Under the pieces are notes generated by a model. It ran no database searches and had not been told where the DNA came from. It saw nothing but the letters and a program-made list of their open reading frames with translations. A stretch of DNA of 64,000 nt from assembly GCF_001652265.1 (NCBI RefSeq), contig NZ_LWBS01000417.1, positions 190,128 through 254,127 of the forward strand, in the 5' to 3' direction. The position numbers and the translations under genes were made by a program. The stretch comes from Rhizobium leguminosarum (GTDB lineage Bacteria; Pseudomonadota; Alphaproteobacteria; Rhizobiales; Rhizobiaceae). Of this stretch, positions 42,995 through 53,580 are shown piece after piece. How positions within the stretch are numbered: position 1 is the stretch's first letter; the number at the start of each line of letters is the position of its first letter.

Positions 42995-43324
42995 TTGGAT
43001 ACTCAGAAGCAATATTACGAATCTATAAATTTGCCGGACGTGCTCAGCATTCGTAACGTGTCCGAACTATATTCCAAGCTTAACGACGAATTTCATAACC
43101 GCGATGCAATCATCATCAGCATTCCCGAAGGCGCAGAAGCGGATCTGAGTTTCATTCAACTCATCGAGTCCTCGCGTCGCCAAGCAAAGGTTAAGGGAAA
43201 GACGTTCGAGCTTTCTTTGCCGGCCAGCGGCTCTGTCCTGAAAGTACTTGAGCGCGCAGGTTTCATCGAATCCTTCGATCGCGAAGACGCAAAGTTCTGG
43301 TTGCATAAAGAGGTGACGTTATGA
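42995..43324 (+). CDS. STAS-domain protein, first gene of the che operon
   Basis: 109 aa single STAS domain: INLPDVLSIRNVSELYSKLN, DAIIISIPEGAEADLSFIQL, IESSRRQAKVKGKTFELSLP and VLKVLERAGFIESF. The usual phosphorylatable Ser sits near DLSFIQ. Such proteins are anti-sigma-antagonist-like switches; in che clusters they may carry receptor-array or output signals. TTG 42995 is preceded by AGGAGG at 5 nt, better than any upstream candidate. ATGA overlap with cheY. Confidence 0.82.
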   Translation: MDTQKQYYESINLPDVLSIRNVSELYSKLNDEFHNRDAIIISIPEGAEADLSFIQLIESSRRQAKVKGKTFELSLPASGSVLKVLERAGFIESFDREDAKFWLHKEVTL

Positions 43325-43689
43325 GTGCAAATATCCTGACTGTCGACGATTCCGCCAGCATTCGTCTGACCACCAAGGTCACGCTGACCAATGCCGGCTA
43401 TCGCGTCACCGAGGCGGTCAATGGGGCAGAGGGCCTCGCGACGGCGAAGGGCAGCAGCTTCGATCTGATCGTGACCGATCTGAACATGCCTGTCATGGAC
43501 GGGCTGACGATGATCGAGGAACTGCGCAAGCTGCCGGCGCAGGCCGGCGTTCCTATCATCTTCCTGACGACGGAATCGGACGCCGATCTCAAGGCGCGCG
43601 CCAAGGCCGCCGGCGCGACGGGCTGGCTGACCAAGCCGTTCGACCCGGAAAGCCTGGTGAAGATCGTGAAGAAGGTTCTTGGACGATGA
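43321..43689 (+). CDS. cheY: Chemotaxis response regulator CheY
   Basis: 122 aa single receiver. Asp53 in LIVTDLNMPVMDG is the phosphoacceptor; acidic pair in VDDSAS, Thr in FLTTESD and Lys in WLTKPFDP complete the site. No output domain. Overlaps STAS and cheA by 4 nt on both sides. It is the presumed partner of the CheA encoded next. Confidence 0.95.
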   Translation: MSANILTVDDSASIRLTTKVTLTNAGYRVTEAVNGAEGLATAKGSSFDLIVTDLNMPVMDGLTMIEELRKLPAQAGVPIIFLTTESDADLKARAKAAGATGWLTKPFDPESLVKIVKKVLGR

Positions 43690-45731
43690 GTACGCTCGAT
43701 CCCGTCGCCGTATTCCGCACGGAGGCTGCCGAATGCCTCGAAGCGATCGAGGCCGGTCTTCTCGACCTCACTCACCAGCTCGACAACAAGGATCTCGTCG
43801 ACGCCGTGTTCCGCGGGCTCCACACGCTCAAGGGCTCCGGCGCGATGTTTGGTTTCGAGGCGCTCGCCGCCTTCACCCATCATTGCGAAACAGCCTTCGA
43901 CCGCGTCCGCAAGGGCGAGGTCGCGGCGACCAGCGAACTCGTCGCCGCCGTCCTTGCCGCTCAGGACCATATGCGTGCCCTCGTCGACCAGCCGGACGCC
44001 GATCATGGCGATATTGGGCATAAGCTTCTGGCGCAGTTGCAGGCCGCCGTCGGCGGCAAGGAAGCGGTGCCGGCCGCTGTTCCGGCACCCGCAGCCGTGC
44101 GCGAGACGCCGGCGAAGAAGAAGAACAGCTGGCGCATCCGCTTCAGCCTGCCTGCCAATTCGATGGCCAACGGCACCAACCCGCTCGGTCTGCTGGACGA
44201 GCTGCGTGATCTCGGCGAATGCACCGTGCGCGCCAATACCTCGGCCATTCCGGCGCTTGACGAGCTCACTCCGACGGATCTCCATATTTCCTGGGACGTG
44301 ACGCTGACTAGCGAGCAAGACCGTTCGGCGATCGACGACGTCTTCATCTTCGTGCTCGATGACATGGAACTCAGTGTCGAGGAGATCGACGGGCCGACAG
44401 CGGCAGCCGTCGCTTCGGCCGATGAAAAGGCAGCCCCTGCGCCTGTCGCCGCGGCATCGGCGGCGCCCGTTCCGCCGGCGGCCGTCCCGGAATTCCGTCC
44501 TGTCGAGGCGGTTCCGGCCAAGCGCGAGGCGCCCGCCGCCGTCAGCCAGGCGAAGGCGGCCGAGAACGTCCGCGTTCCGGCCGAGCGTCTCGACGAGTTG
44601 ATGGATCGCGTCGGCGAGCTCGTCATCGCGCAATCGCGCCTCAGCCAGCTCGCCAGCGCCAGCACCGATATCGCGCTACGCTCCGTTTCGGAAGAAATCG
44701 AACGCCTCTCCGGCGAATTGCGCGACACGATGATGGTGTTGCGCATGGTGCCGGTCGCCACCCTGTTCTCCCGTTTCCGCCGCCTCGTCCATGATCTCGC
44801 CCGCGAGACCGGCAAGGTGATCGAACTGGTGACGGAGGGCGAGAGCACCGAAGTCGACAAAACAGTTATCGAGCGTCTGGCCGATCCGCTGGTGCATCTG
44901 GTGCGCAACTCGATCGATCACGGCCTCGAAACGCCCGCCGATCGCCTTGCCTCCGGCAAGATCGAAGCCGGCACGGTGACGCTTTCGGCCCGCCAGGCCG
45001 GCGGCGAAGTGATCATCTCGATCAAGGACGACGGCCGCGGCATCAATCGTGAACGGGTTCGCGCCAAGGCGGAATCCTCCGGCCTCATCCAGCCCGGCCA
45101 GCCGCTTTCCGACTCCGAGCTGCTGCAGCTGATCTTCGCCCCTGGCTTCTCGACGGCTGCCGCGATCACCAATCTGTCCGGCCGCGGGGTCGGTATGGAT
45201 GTGGTGAAGAAGACGGTCGAAGCGCTCCGCGGCGCGATCGATATCGTCAGCCTGCCGGGGCAGGGTTCGGAAGTGTCGCTGCGCATCCCGCTGACGCTCG
45301 CCATCATCGACGGGCTGCTGGTACGCGTCGGTTCCGGCCGCTACGTCATCCCGCTCTCGGCGGTCGAGGAATGCCTCGAACTGTCGCTCGAGGAAGATCT
45401 CCGCTCGCGCGGCCGCAGCTTCATCTCGCTGCGCGACAGCCTGGTGCCGTTCCTGCGCCTGCGCGATCTCTTCCGCACCGGCACCAAGCCCGACGTGCAC
45501 CAGAAGGTCGTCGTCATATCCACAGGCACGGAGCGCGTCGGTCTCGTCGTCGACCAGATCATCGGCGACCACCAGACGGTCATCAAGTCGATGTCGAAAC
45601 TGCACAATAACGTCGCGACCTTCTCGGGCGCGACCATTCTCGGCGACGGCAGCGTCGCGCTCATTCTCGACGTCGGGCACCTGGTTGCCGCGGGTCAGCA
45701 ACAGGAGGCGCAATTGCGTGTAGCAGGATGA
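43686..45731 (+). CDS. cheA: Chemotaxis histidine kinase CheA
   Basis: 681 aa. P1 HPt with His46 in RGLHTLKGSGAMFG. A P2-like domain follows (about 140-240; KKKNSWRIRFSLPA, DDVFIFVLDDMEL). The Ala/Pro-rich linker leads to the P3 dimerisation domain (PAERLDELMDRVGELVIAQS). P4 ATPase has LVRNSIDHGLETPADR, IKDDGRGINRERV and FSTAAAITNLSGRGVGMDVV. P5 CheW-like domain ends the protein. Reads as a full kinase. ATGA overlaps with cheY and cheW. Confidence 0.96.
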   Translation: MSTLDPVAVFRTEAAECLEAIEAGLLDLTHQLDNKDLVDAVFRGLHTLKGSGAMFGFEALAAFTHHCETAFDRVRKGEVAATSELVAAVLAAQDHMRALVDQPDADHGDIGHKLLAQLQAAVGGKEAVPAAVPAPAAVRETPAKKKNSWRIRFSLPANSMANGTNPLGLLDELRDLGECTVRANTSAIPALDELTPTDLHISWDVTLTSEQDRSAIDDVFIFVLDDMELSVEEIDGPTAAAVASADEKAAPAPVAAASAAPVPPAAVPEFRPVEAVPAKREAPAAVSQAKAAENVRVPAERLDELMDRVGELVIAQSRLSQLASASTDIALRSVSEEIERLSGELRDTMMVLRMVPVATLFSRFRRLVHDLARETGKVIELVTEGESTEVDKTVIERLADPLVHLVRNSIDHGLETPADRLASGKIEAGTVTLSARQAGGEVIISIKDDGRGINRERVRAKAESSGLIQPGQPLSDSELLQLIFAPGFSTAAAITNLSGRGVGMDVVKKTVEALRGAIDIVSLPGQGSEVSLRIPLTLAIIDGLLVRVGSGRYVIPLSAVEECLELSLEEDLRSRGRSFISLRDSLVPFLRLRDLFRTGTKPDVHQKVVVISTGTERVGLVVDQIIGDHQTVIKSMSKLHNNVATFSGATILGDGSVALILDVGHLVAAGQQQEAQLRVAG

Positions 45732-46237
45732 GTGCAACAGCAGCAGCCGAACGATTCGACAATCACTGGAGCTATGCCGAGGAAGTCGAGGTCCTGACCT
45801 TCGATCTCAACGGCGAAACCTTTGCGCTGGAAGCCGTCATCGTTCAGGAAATCCTGGACCTGCTTCCTGAGACCGCGGTGCCGGGCAGTCAGCCCTTCGT
45901 CGCCAGCGTCATCAACTTTCGCGGCAAGGTCATTCCGCTCGCCGATCTGCGTCTCGCCTTCGGGATGGAAGCAGCGGAGGCGACGATCGACAGCCGCATC
46001 ATCGTCATCGAGATCGATCTGCAGGGCGAGCAGACGCTCGTCGGCCTCAGAACCGACAAGGTGAACGAGGTGACGACACTTGCAAAGTCCGCGAGCGAGG
46101 CGCCGCCGAGCATCGGCATGCGCTGGCGCGCCGATTACATCAACTGCCTGGTGAAGAGGGGCGGAGAATTTATCATTCTCCCTAATCTGCAGGCGATTTT
46201 TTCATCGAGGCACAATGCGGCAGGAGCCGCCAGCTGA
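45728..46237 (+). CDS. cheW: Coupling protein CheW (copy 1)
   Basis: 169 aa. The CheW fold is clear from VEVLTFDLNGETFALEAVIV, QEILDLLPETAVPGSQPFVA and SVINFRGKVIPLADLRLAFG. It links receptors to CheA. Overlaps cheA by 4 nt. Mcp1 follows 31 nt later, so this segment is one transcription unit. Confidence 0.95.
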   Translation: MSATAAAERFDNHWSYAEEVEVLTFDLNGETFALEAVIVQEILDLLPETAVPGSQPFVASVINFRGKVIPLADLRLAFGMEAAEATIDSRIIVIEIDLQGEQTLVGLRTDKVNEVTTLAKSASEAPPSIGMRWRADYINCLVKRGGEFIILPNLQAIFSSRHNAAGAAS

Positions 46238-46268
46238 TGTCGGCTGAGTTCAAGTTGGAGTTAGACCG

Positions 46269-47978
46269 ATGCGATTGACAATCAAGACAAAACTGGTGAC
46301 CGCGTTCACCTTCATCATCCTCATACTCATGGGCACCGCTGCCTACGGCATCGTCAGCCTTGGATCGCTGAACGACACGATTGGCAACCTCCTCGCCGGT
46401 CCGGCAGCCCGTCTCGACCTCGCCCAGCAAATCAACATTGCCCAGCTCGAGGCCATCCGCCAGCAGAAGAACCTGCTCACCGCCCGCACTGCCGACGAAA
46501 CGGCGGCTGCGATCGCCAAGGGCAATCAGGCCCGCAAGGACTTTACCGATGCCTTCGGCCAGGTGCTGGCGCTGGCAACGGAAGAGGGCAAGGCGCGCTG
46601 GGCGCGCATCGCCGAACTTTCCAAGACCTTCAATGCGGCTGACGATCAGATCCGCGACTATGTGAAGGCCGGCAATGCCGAAGGCGCAAATACCATTTCC
46701 GTGACGGCTGCGCGGGCCGCTGCCAACGATATCGACTCGACGCTTGGCGAAATCCTGGCACTTGAAAAGCAGCGCATGAAGGCTGCCGACGATAGCGCCG
46801 ACGCGCAGTATGCGGCCACACGCATGATGATGATGGCGGTGGCAGCCGTTGCCCTGTTGGTTGCGGCCATTACTGCCTTCTGGATCGCCAGCACGATCAG
46901 CAGGGGCCTCAGCCGGGCCAACACCGTGGTTCGCGAAGTGTCGGAAGGCGATCTGACGAAAATGGCCGACATCACCAGCCGCGACGAAATCGGCGAGCTT
47001 CTGGGTAACGTCAACACGATGATCGAACGCCTGCGCGGCGTCGTCGCCGACGCACTATCGGCCGCCGACAATGTCTCATCCGGCAGCCAGGAACTTTCGG
47101 CGAGTTCGGAACAGGTATCGCAGGGCGCAACCGAACAGGCCGCTTCGGCCGAGGAGGCTTCTGCCTCGATGGAGCAGATGGCTGCCAACATCAAGCAGAA
47201 CGCCGATAACGCCGCCCAGACCGAAAAGATCGCCCGCCAGTCGGCCAAGGACGCGGAGATGAGCGGTGAAGCGGTGACGCGTGCGGTCGACGCCATGCGC
47301 ACGATCGCCCAGAAGATCGGCATCGTCCAGGAGATCGCCCGCCAGACCGATCTCTTAGCTCTCAACGCCGCCGTTGAAGCCGCTCGTGCGGGTGAACACG
47401 GCAAGGGTTTTGCGGTGGTCGCCTCGGAAGTGCGCAAGCTTGCCGAACGCAGTCAGTCGGCCGCTGCCGAAATCAGCTCGATGTCGAGCGACACGGTCAA
47501 AGCTGCCGCCGATGCCGGCGACATGCTCGGCCGGCTGGTGCCCGACATCCGCAAGACGGCGGAACTGGTCTCCGAGATCAGTGCGGCCTGCCGCGAACAG
47601 GATATCGGCGCCTCGCAGATCAACGAGGCGATCCAGCAGCTCGACAAGGTGACGCAGCAGAATGCCGGTGCTTCCGAGCAGATGTCGGCAACCTCCGAGG
47701 AACTCGCCTCCCAGGCGGAGGAACTGCAGACCTCGATCGCCTTCTTCAAGGTCGATACGGCAGGCAGCGCGCGGCCTGGTGCCCACAAGACCCAGCCAAA
47801 GGCTTCGGCCAAGGTGCTCAAGGCCCCGGACGCTGTCCGCAAACCCGCCCCGCAGGCCCACAGCCAGAGCCGTGGCCAGACGGTTTCGGCTCAGCAGCAG
47901 CGTCTCAAAGGCTTTGCTCTCGATATGTCGATGGGCGGTCCAGACGCCAGCGACGACGATTTCAGGCAGAGCGCATAA
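46269..47978 (+). CDS. Methyl-accepting chemotaxis protein 1
   Basis: 569 aa. Membrane helix 1 at residues about 9-31, a periplasmic four-helix ligand domain (32-184), helix 2 at about 185-208, one HAMP domain and the cytoplasmic signalling domain with the tip [20 protein letters not shown] near 352-375. The tail ends [19 protein letters not shown] without NWETF, so it has no classical CheR tether. Tip is intact, unlike the divergent soluble relative. A hairpin (GGGAGAG/CTCTCCC, 47988-48006) follows the gene. Confidence 0.95.
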   Translation: MRLTIKTKLVTAFTFIILILMGTAAYGIVSLGSLNDTIGNLLAGPAARLDLAQQINIAQLEAIRQQKNLLTARTADETAAAIAKGNQARKDFTDAFGQVLALATEEGKARWARIAELSKTFNAADDQIRDYVKAGNAEGANTISVTAARAAANDIDSTLGEILALEKQRMKAADDSADAQYAATRMMMMAVAAVALLVAAITAFWIASTISRGLSRANTVVREVSEGDLTKMADITSRDEIGELLGNVNTMIERLRGVVADALSAADNVSSGSQELSASSEQVSQGATEQAASAEEASASMEQMAANIKQNADNAAQTEKIARQSAKDAEMSGEAVTRAVDAMRTIAQKIGIVQEIARQTDLLALNAAVEAARAGEHGKGFAVVASEVRKLAERSQSAAAEISSMSSDTVKAAADAGDMLGRLVPDIRKTAELVSEISAACREQDIGASQINEAIQQLDKVTQQNAGASEQMSATSEELASQAEELQTSIAFFKVDTAGSARPGAHKTQPKASAKVLKAPDAVRKPAPQAHSQSRGQTVSAQQQRLKGFALDMSMGGPDASDDDFRQSA

Positions 47979-47987
47979 GCGCTGCCC

Positions 47988-48101
47988 GGGAGAGGCTAGC
48001 TCTCCCGCGGAAAGCGCTTGAGCGCCTTCGCCTCAAAGTGATCCCTCGGGCTGCTCCGGCGGCCCGAGACGGGAATATCCCCCAACGCATGTAGGCGTTG
48101 G
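47988..48101 (+). terminator. Three hairpins between mcp1 and mcp2
   Basis: GGGAGAG/CTCTCCC (47988-48006), CTCGGGC/GCCCGAG (48045-48068) and CCAACGC/GCGTTGG (48082-48101). None has a T-run directly after it. They may stabilise or attenuate the long che transcript, or mark a boundary. The rest of this 266-bp gap has no gene. Confidence 0.45.
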
Positions 48102-48244
48102 CGCTGCGATCGATAGATTTCCGGCTGCCGGGAAGTGAATGTAGTCGCTTTCCCCCTTTTCAGACACATCACTTTCAAGCTCGACGCCCCACCGATGGGA
48201 CGTGTCTCTATCCATTCGTTTTGACCGCAAATAGGGGGTATCAC

Positions 48245-50167
48245 ATGCGTTTCACCATCAAGCTCAAACTGGGTCTTGCCTTCGGCATCATGACGCTGCT
48301 GCTGATCGGCATTGCGGTTTATGGAAGCCTGAGTCTCGGCACACTGAACGAGGCAAGCGGCAATATGATCGACGGCCCGATGCGCCGCCTGGAACTTGCG
48401 CTGAACGCCAATGTTGCCGAAGTCAACGCCATCCGCGCCCAGAAGAACGCGCTGCTTTCCACGGATCCCGACGCGACTGCCGGTTTCAACAAGGAAGCCG
48501 ACCAGAACTTGCAGGCCATGTTCGATGCTGTCGATGCCGGCCTTGCGATCGCCTCGCCCGAAGGCAAGCCCTATTGGGAAAAGCTGCTGACGATCGGTGC
48601 GAAATTCCGCGACAGATCCGCCGAACTGCAGCAGCTTGACGCCAGGGGCGATCAAGCCGGCGCACTGGCGCTGTCGCTCGGCGACCTGCGCGCGATGACC
48701 AACGACATGGGTGACGCGATTGCCGCACTCATCGAGATCCAGCGCAAGGGCATGAAGGCGACAGATCAGTCGAACACCGATCTTTACAGCTCGACGAAGC
48801 TGATCCTCGGCGCCGCTTCCGGTATCGCCGTGCTCATAGCTCTCGGCGCTGCATTGTGGATCACGCTCGGCATCAACAACGGTCTGCGGAAGATCACGAC
48901 CGTCGCAAACGCCGTCGCGATCGGCGACCTCAACCAGACGGTGGATGTCAAGACCAATGACGAGATCAAGGATCTCATCAATACGGTCAATGCCATGACT
49001 GCCAATCTGCGCGCCACGGCAGCACTTGCCGACCAGATCGCCATGGGCGACCTCAGCACCGACGCCAAGCCGCTTTCGGACAAGGATGCGCTCGGCATCG
49101 CGATGCAGAGCATGATCTCCAACCTGCGGACCACCGCCGGCATCGCCGACCAGATCGCGAACGGCGACCTGACGGTGTCTCCGAAGCCGCTCTCCGATAA
49201 GGATGCGCTGGGCATCGCGCTCGAACAGATGGTCGAGCGCCTGCGCGGCGTCGTCGCCGACGCGATCTCCGCTGCCGAAAACGTCTCTTCCGGCAGCCAG
49301 GAACTTTCGGCAAGCTCGGAACAGGTATCGCAGGGCGCCACCGAACAGGCGGCGTCCGCCGAAGAGGCGTCCGCCTCGATGGAGGAGATGGCCTCCAACA
49401 TCAAGCAGAACGCCGATAACGCCGCCCAGACGGAAAAGATCGCCCGCCAGTCGGCCAAGGATGCGGAAGCCAGCGGCGAGGCCGTCTCCCGCGCCGTCGA
49501 CGCCATGCGCACGATTGCCCAGAAGATCGGCATCGTCCAGGAGATAGCCCGCCAGACCGACCTTCTCGCTCTGAATGCAGCCGTCGAAGCTGCTCGTGCG
49601 GGTGAACACGGCAAGGGATTTGCGGTCGTCGCCTCGGAAGTGCGCAAGCTTGCCGAACGCAGTCAGTCGGCTGCTGCGGAAATCAGCGCCATGTCGACTG
49701 ACACGGTCACGGCTGCCCAGGAAGCCGGCGACATGCTGGGCCGCCTGGTGCCCGATATCCGCAAGACAGCGGAACTGGTCTCAGAGATCAGTGCGGCCTG
49801 CCGTGAACAGGATATCGGGGCTGCCCAGATCAACGAAGCGATCCAACAGCTCGACAAGGTGACGCAGCAGAATGCCGGTGCTTCCGAGCAGATGTCGGCA
49901 ACCTCCGAGGAACTTGCCTCCCAGGCGGAGGAACTGCAGACCTCGATTGCCTTCTTCAAGGTCGATACGGCAAGCAATCGCCAGCATCGCGTGCCGGCCG
50001 CCAAAGTCACCGTCCGTAGCCCGGCTCCGGCAGCACCACGCAAACCGGTCGGCAAAGCGCCCGCCAATACGATCGCCGGCCAGCAGGCCCGTGTCAAAGG
50101 CTTTGCTCTCGACCTATCGATGGGTGGGCCCGACACGACGGACGATGATTTCCGGGAAAGCGCATAG
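48245..50167 (+). CDS. Methyl-accepting chemotaxis protein 2
   Basis: 640 aa, the longest of the three. Helix 1 at about 9-31, periplasmic domain, helix 2 near 186-208. Then about three HAMP units in tandem: [40 protein letters not shown] and [20 protein letters not shown]. The signalling tip is the same [20 protein letters not shown] near 434-456. The C-terminal tail [19 protein letters not shown] matches Mcp1. Over long stretches the 3' half is almost identical in DNA to mcp1 and mcp3. Confidence 0.95.
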   Translation: MRFTIKLKLGLAFGIMTLLLIGIAVYGSLSLGTLNEASGNMIDGPMRRLELALNANVAEVNAIRAQKNALLSTDPDATAGFNKEADQNLQAMFDAVDAGLAIASPEGKPYWEKLLTIGAKFRDRSAELQQLDARGDQAGALALSLGDLRAMTNDMGDAIAALIEIQRKGMKATDQSNTDLYSSTKLILGAASGIAVLIALGAALWITLGINNGLRKITTVANAVAIGDLNQTVDVKTNDEIKDLINTVNAMTANLRATAALADQIAMGDLSTDAKPLSDKDALGIAMQSMISNLRTTAGIADQIANGDLTVSPKPLSDKDALGIALEQMVERLRGVVADAISAAENVSSGSQELSASSEQVSQGATEQAASAEEASASMEEMASNIKQNADNAAQTEKIARQSAKDAEASGEAVSRAVDAMRTIAQKIGIVQEIARQTDLLALNAAVEAARAGEHGKGFAVVASEVRKLAERSQSAAAEISAMSTDTVTAAQEAGDMLGRLVPDIRKTAELVSEISAACREQDIGAAQINEAIQQLDKVTQQNAGASEQMSATSEELASQAEELQTSIAFFKVDTASNRQHRVPAAKVTVRSPAPAAPRKPVGKAPANTIAGQQARVKGFALDLSMGGPDTTDDDFRESA

Positions 50168-50185
50168 GGCTTCCCGTTCGCTCTT

Positions 50186-50213
50186 GTCGCGGGCCAGCCA
50201 GTGCGCCCGCGAC
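50186..50213 (+). terminator. Hairpin between mcp2 and mcp3
   Basis: GTCGCGGGC (50186-50194) pairs with GCCCGCGAC (50205-50213), a perfect 9-bp stem and a 10-nt loop, with no T-run after. It lies 19 nt past the mcp2 stop, parallel to the hairpins after mcp1. Confidence 0.45.
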
Positions 50214-50352
50214 GCATGCTTCCGGCGTTTGTGGGTGCCGGCACGGAGATCCGTGAACATGTCGTCGCCTGCCGGAACGTTTTGCTGCATGACGCCGCAT
50301 CAAGGAATAGCCGGTTCAAACTTATTACGTCGCTCTCACAAAGGATATTGAG

Positions 50353-52158
50353 ATGCGTATCACGATCAAGCTTAAGCTCGCGGCCGCGTTCGGCTTCGTC
50401 ATTTTGTTGCTGGTGGGCAGCGCGGTGTATGGGATCATCAGCCTCAGCTCGCTGAACGATGCTGTCGGCAACCTTGTCGCGGGTCCTGCAAAAAGCCTGG
50501 AACTCGCCCTGGAAGCAAAAGCTGCGGAGCTCAATGCCATTCGCTGGCAGAAGAATGCCCTCCTGGAAATGGATCCTGAGGTGGCCGGGAAGAATTATCA
50601 GAACTCGGCGAAGAGCATGGATGAAATGCTCAGCTTCGCGACGGCCGGCGAACAGCTCGCAACGGCTGACGGCAAGCCCACCTGGGACAGGCTGATCGAA
50701 CTGGCCAGACGTTTCACCGAAGGCTCTCACAAAGTCGCCTCCATCCAGGAAAGTGGTGACAGGGCAGGGGCCAATGCCCTGTCGTCAGGAGAGGTTCGCG
50801 CCATCGTTACGGAACTGGAAGACGTCTTTGCGTCGCTCGTTACGCAGCAGCAGAAGTCGATGGCACAGGCCGACGACGACACCGAAACCCTTTATGGCTC
50901 CACCAGGAACCTGCTGATTGGCATCGCTATCGGCGCTTCCGTCATCGCTTTTGCCGCCGCATTGTGGATCGCGCTCGGCATCAACAGCGGCCTGCGCAAG
51001 ATCATGAACGTTGCCGGCGCTGTTGCCGTTGGCGACCTGAACCAGAAGATCGAGATCAAGAGCAATGACGAGATCAAGGATCTCGTGAACACGATCAACA
51101 TGATGACGGATAATCTTCGCAACACTGCGGAGATTGCCAATCAGATCTCAAACGGCGACCTGACGGTGTCTCCGAAGCCGCTCTCCGACAAGGACGCGTT
51201 GGGCATTGCGCTCGAGCAGATGGTCGAGCGCCTGCGCGGCGTCGTCTCCGACGCGGCCGCTGCCGCAGAAAATGTCTCGGCCGGCAGCCAGGAGCTGTCG
51301 TCGAGCTCCGAGCAGGTGTCGCAGGGCGCCACCGAACAGGCGGCGTCGGCCGAAGAGGCTGCCGCCTCGATGGAAGAGATGGCCGCCAACATCAAGCAGA
51401 ACGCCGATAACGCCGCTCAGACGGAGAAGATCGCTCGCCAGTCGGCCAAGGACGCGGAGATGAGCGGTGAAGCGGTGACGCGCGCCGTCGACGCCATGCG
51501 CACGATCGCCCAGAAGACCGGCATCGTCCAGGAGATCGCCCGCCAGACCGATCTCTTGGCGCTCAACGCCGCTGTGGAAGCAGCGCGCGCCGGAGAGCAC
51601 GGCAAGGGGTTTGCGGTCGTCGCCTCGGAGGTGCGCAAGCTTGCCGAACGCAGTCAGTCGGCCGCTGCCGAAATCAGCTCGATGTCGGGCGATACGGTCA
51701 AGGCCGCTCAGGAAGCCGGCGACATGCTCGGCCGGCTGGTGCCCGATATCCGCAAGACGGCGGAACTGGTCTCCGAGATCAGCGCCGCCTGCCGCGAACA
51801 GGATGTCGGCGCTTCGCAGATCAACGAAGCGATCCAGCAGCTCGACAAGGTGACGCAACAGAATGCCGGTGCTTCCGAACAGATGTCAGCGACCTCGGAA
51901 GAGCTCGCGACCCAAGCGGAAGAACTGCAGGCCTCGATCGCCTTCTTCAAGGTCGATACGGCAAGCCATCGCCAGCATCGCGTGCCAGCCGCCAAGGTCA
52001 CGGTGCGCAGCACGGCTCCCGCCGGCCGCAAGCCTATCTCCAAGAAGCCGGCTGCCAATAGCGTCGCCGGCCAGCAGGCGCGGGCCAAAGGCTTCGCTCT
52101 CGATCTCTCCATGGGCGGTCCCGATGATGGGGACGCCGAGTTCAAGGAAAGCGCATGA
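50353..52158 (+). CDS. Methyl-accepting chemotaxis protein 3
   Basis: 601 aa, between Mcp1 and Mcp2 in length because it carries two HAMP-like units ([20 protein letters not shown] and [20 protein letters not shown]). Helix 1 about 9-31, helix 2 about 186-208. Tip [20 protein letters not shown] near 394-417. Tail [18 protein letters not shown]. Its stop overlaps the second cheW (ATGA). The periplasmic domain differs from Mcp1 and Mcp2 more than the signalling half does, so the ligands may differ. Confidence 0.95.
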   Translation: MRITIKLKLAAAFGFVILLLVGSAVYGIISLSSLNDAVGNLVAGPAKSLELALEAKAAELNAIRWQKNALLEMDPEVAGKNYQNSAKSMDEMLSFATAGEQLATADGKPTWDRLIELARRFTEGSHKVASIQESGDRAGANALSSGEVRAIVTELEDVFASLVTQQQKSMAQADDDTETLYGSTRNLLIGIAIGASVIAFAAALWIALGINSGLRKIMNVAGAVAVGDLNQKIEIKSNDEIKDLVNTINMMTDNLRNTAEIANQISNGDLTVSPKPLSDKDALGIALEQMVERLRGVVSDAAAAAENVSAGSQELSSSSEQVSQGATEQAASAEEAAASMEEMAANIKQNADNAAQTEKIARQSAKDAEMSGEAVTRAVDAMRTIAQKTGIVQEIARQTDLLALNAAVEAARAGEHGKGFAVVASEVRKLAERSQSAAAEISSMSGDTVKAAQEAGDMLGRLVPDIRKTAELVSEISAACREQDVGASQINEAIQQLDKVTQQNAGASEQMSATSEELATQAEELQASIAFFKVDTASHRQHRVPAAKVTVRSTAPAGRKPISKKPAANSVAGQQARAKGFALDLSMGGPDDGDAEFKESA

Positions 52159-52637
52159 TCATGGCCACGACATCTCTGGAAGCGCAATTCGTGACCTTCA
52201 GCCTCGGCGAGGAGATTTTCGCCGTGCCGGTTGAGGTGGTGCGGGAGATCCTCGACTATGCGGAAGCTTTCAAGATTCCGAATGGTCCCGACTATCTGCT
52301 CGGTCTGCGCGACGTGCGCGGGCAGGGCGTGCCGACGATCGATCTTCGCTTGAAGCTCGGCATGACGAAGACGGTGCCGACGCCGCACACGCGGGTGCTC
52401 GTCCTCGACGTGCCGATGGAAAGCCGGCTCCTGACCCTTGGCCTCGTTGCCGACCGCGTCTTCGAGGTCACGCCATTCCGGCACGAGCAGATCGAGGCGG
52501 CGCCTGATATCGGCGTGCGTTGGCGCTCGGACTATATCGCCGGCGTCGTTCGTCGTGAAAACGGCTTCGTCGTCATCATCGATCTCGCACGGTTGCTGTC
52601 GCGCGAGGACGCCTCGGCACTGCAATCAGCGGCCTGA
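52155..52637 (+). CDS. cheW: Coupling protein CheW (copy 2)
   Basis: 160 aa. CheW fold: [40 protein letters not shown] and [20 protein letters not shown]. Starts at ATG 52155 (ATGA overlap) or at ATG 52161. It differs clearly from CheW1 (different hydrophobic contacts near the C-terminus), so the two may favour different receptors or CheA. Confidence 0.95.
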   Translation: MIMATTSLEAQFVTFSLGEEIFAVPVEVVREILDYAEAFKIPNGPDYLLGLRDVRGQGVPTIDLRLKLGMTKTVPTPHTRVLVLDVPMESRLLTLGLVADRVFEVTPFRHEQIEAAPDIGVRWRSDYIAGVVRRENGFVVIIDLARLLSREDASALQSAA

Positions 52638-52664
52638 CCGCATCAACTCGGAGTACTGCGTTCT

Positions 52665-53519
52665 ATGAGCATGGCAGCGGTGGAAACCCAATTGCCGGGC
52701 GACCGGATCAGCAAGCGCAATTTCGATAAGCTTGCCCGGTTCATCTACGATTATAGCGGCATCAAGATGCCGTCGACCAAGCTGACGATGCTTGAAGGGC
52801 GGCTGAGGCGCCGCCTTCGCGCAACCAACCATGCGACCTTCGACGATTATTGCGACTTCCTCTTCAATCATGATGGCCTCGACCAGGAAACCGTCTACCT
52901 GATCGACGTGGTGACGACGAACAAGACCGACTTCTTCCGCGAAGCCAAACATTTCGACTATCTGCAGACGGTCGCGCTGCCAACGATCGCCAACAGCGGC
53001 GTTCGGACCATCCGCACCTGGAGTTCGGCCTGCTCGACGGGAGCCGAGCCCTATACGATGGCGATGGTGTTGGCGGAATTCGCTGAAAGCCGCAATAACG
53101 TCTCCTACAGCGTGCTGGCCACCGACCTTTCCACCGATGTGCTGCAGACGGCGCGCCGGGGCATCTATCCGGAAGATCTGATCGCGCCGGTGCCGCGCGA
53201 CCTGCAGCGCAAATATGTGCTGACGGCCAAGCAGCCGGATCGGCGGGAGGTGCGCATCACGCCGAAACTGCGCAGCAAGGTGGGCTTTGCCCGGATGAAC
53301 CTGATGGACGAGAAATACCCGATCGGCGAGTTGATGAACGTCATCTTCTGCCGCAACGTGCTAATCTACTTTGACAAGCAGACTCAGGCCGGTGTTCTCA
53401 ACCGCCTCTGTGCCTGCCTGGCGAAGGGCGGCTACATGTTCATCGGCCATTCTGAATCGATCACCGGCTTCGATCTGCCGTTGAAACAGGTCTCGAATAC
53501 GGTGTTTCAGCGTATCTAA
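52665..53519 (+). CDS. cheR: Chemotaxis protein methyltransferase CheR
   Basis: 284 aa. N-terminal helical domain with [20 protein letters not shown] and [20 protein letters not shown]. The SAM-binding domain has [17 protein letters not shown] and [17 protein letters not shown], then [14 protein letters not shown]. Methylates the Mcps with CheB as the opposing enzyme. Stop codon TAA (53517-53519) is the first bases of a decayed RIME1 copy. Confidence 0.96.
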   Translation: MSMAAVETQLPGDRISKRNFDKLARFIYDYSGIKMPSTKLTMLEGRLRRRLRATNHATFDDYCDFLFNHDGLDQETVYLIDVVTTNKTDFFREAKHFDYLQTVALPTIANSGVRTIRTWSSACSTGAEPYTMAMVLAEFAESRNNVSYSVLATDLSTDVLQTARRGIYPEDLIAPVPRDLQRKYVLTAKQPDRREVRITPKLRSKVGFARMNLMDEKYPIGELMNVIFCRNVLIYFDKQTQAGVLNRLCACLAKGGYMFIGHSESITGFDLPLKQVSNTVFQRI

Positions 53520-53572
53520 AGCGCATCACGTTATCCCAAAACCGCTGCGCACTTCTGGACGGCATGCATTAG
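53516..53572 (+). repeat. RIME1-like element, internally deleted copy A5 (57 bp)
   Basis: CTAAAGCGCATCACGTTATC, then CCAAAACCGCTGCGCACTT and GGCATGCATTAG keep the two termini of the element and lose the middle. It sits in the 61-bp gap between cheR and cheB. Confidence 0.65.
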
Positions 53573-53580
53573 GGGCATTC

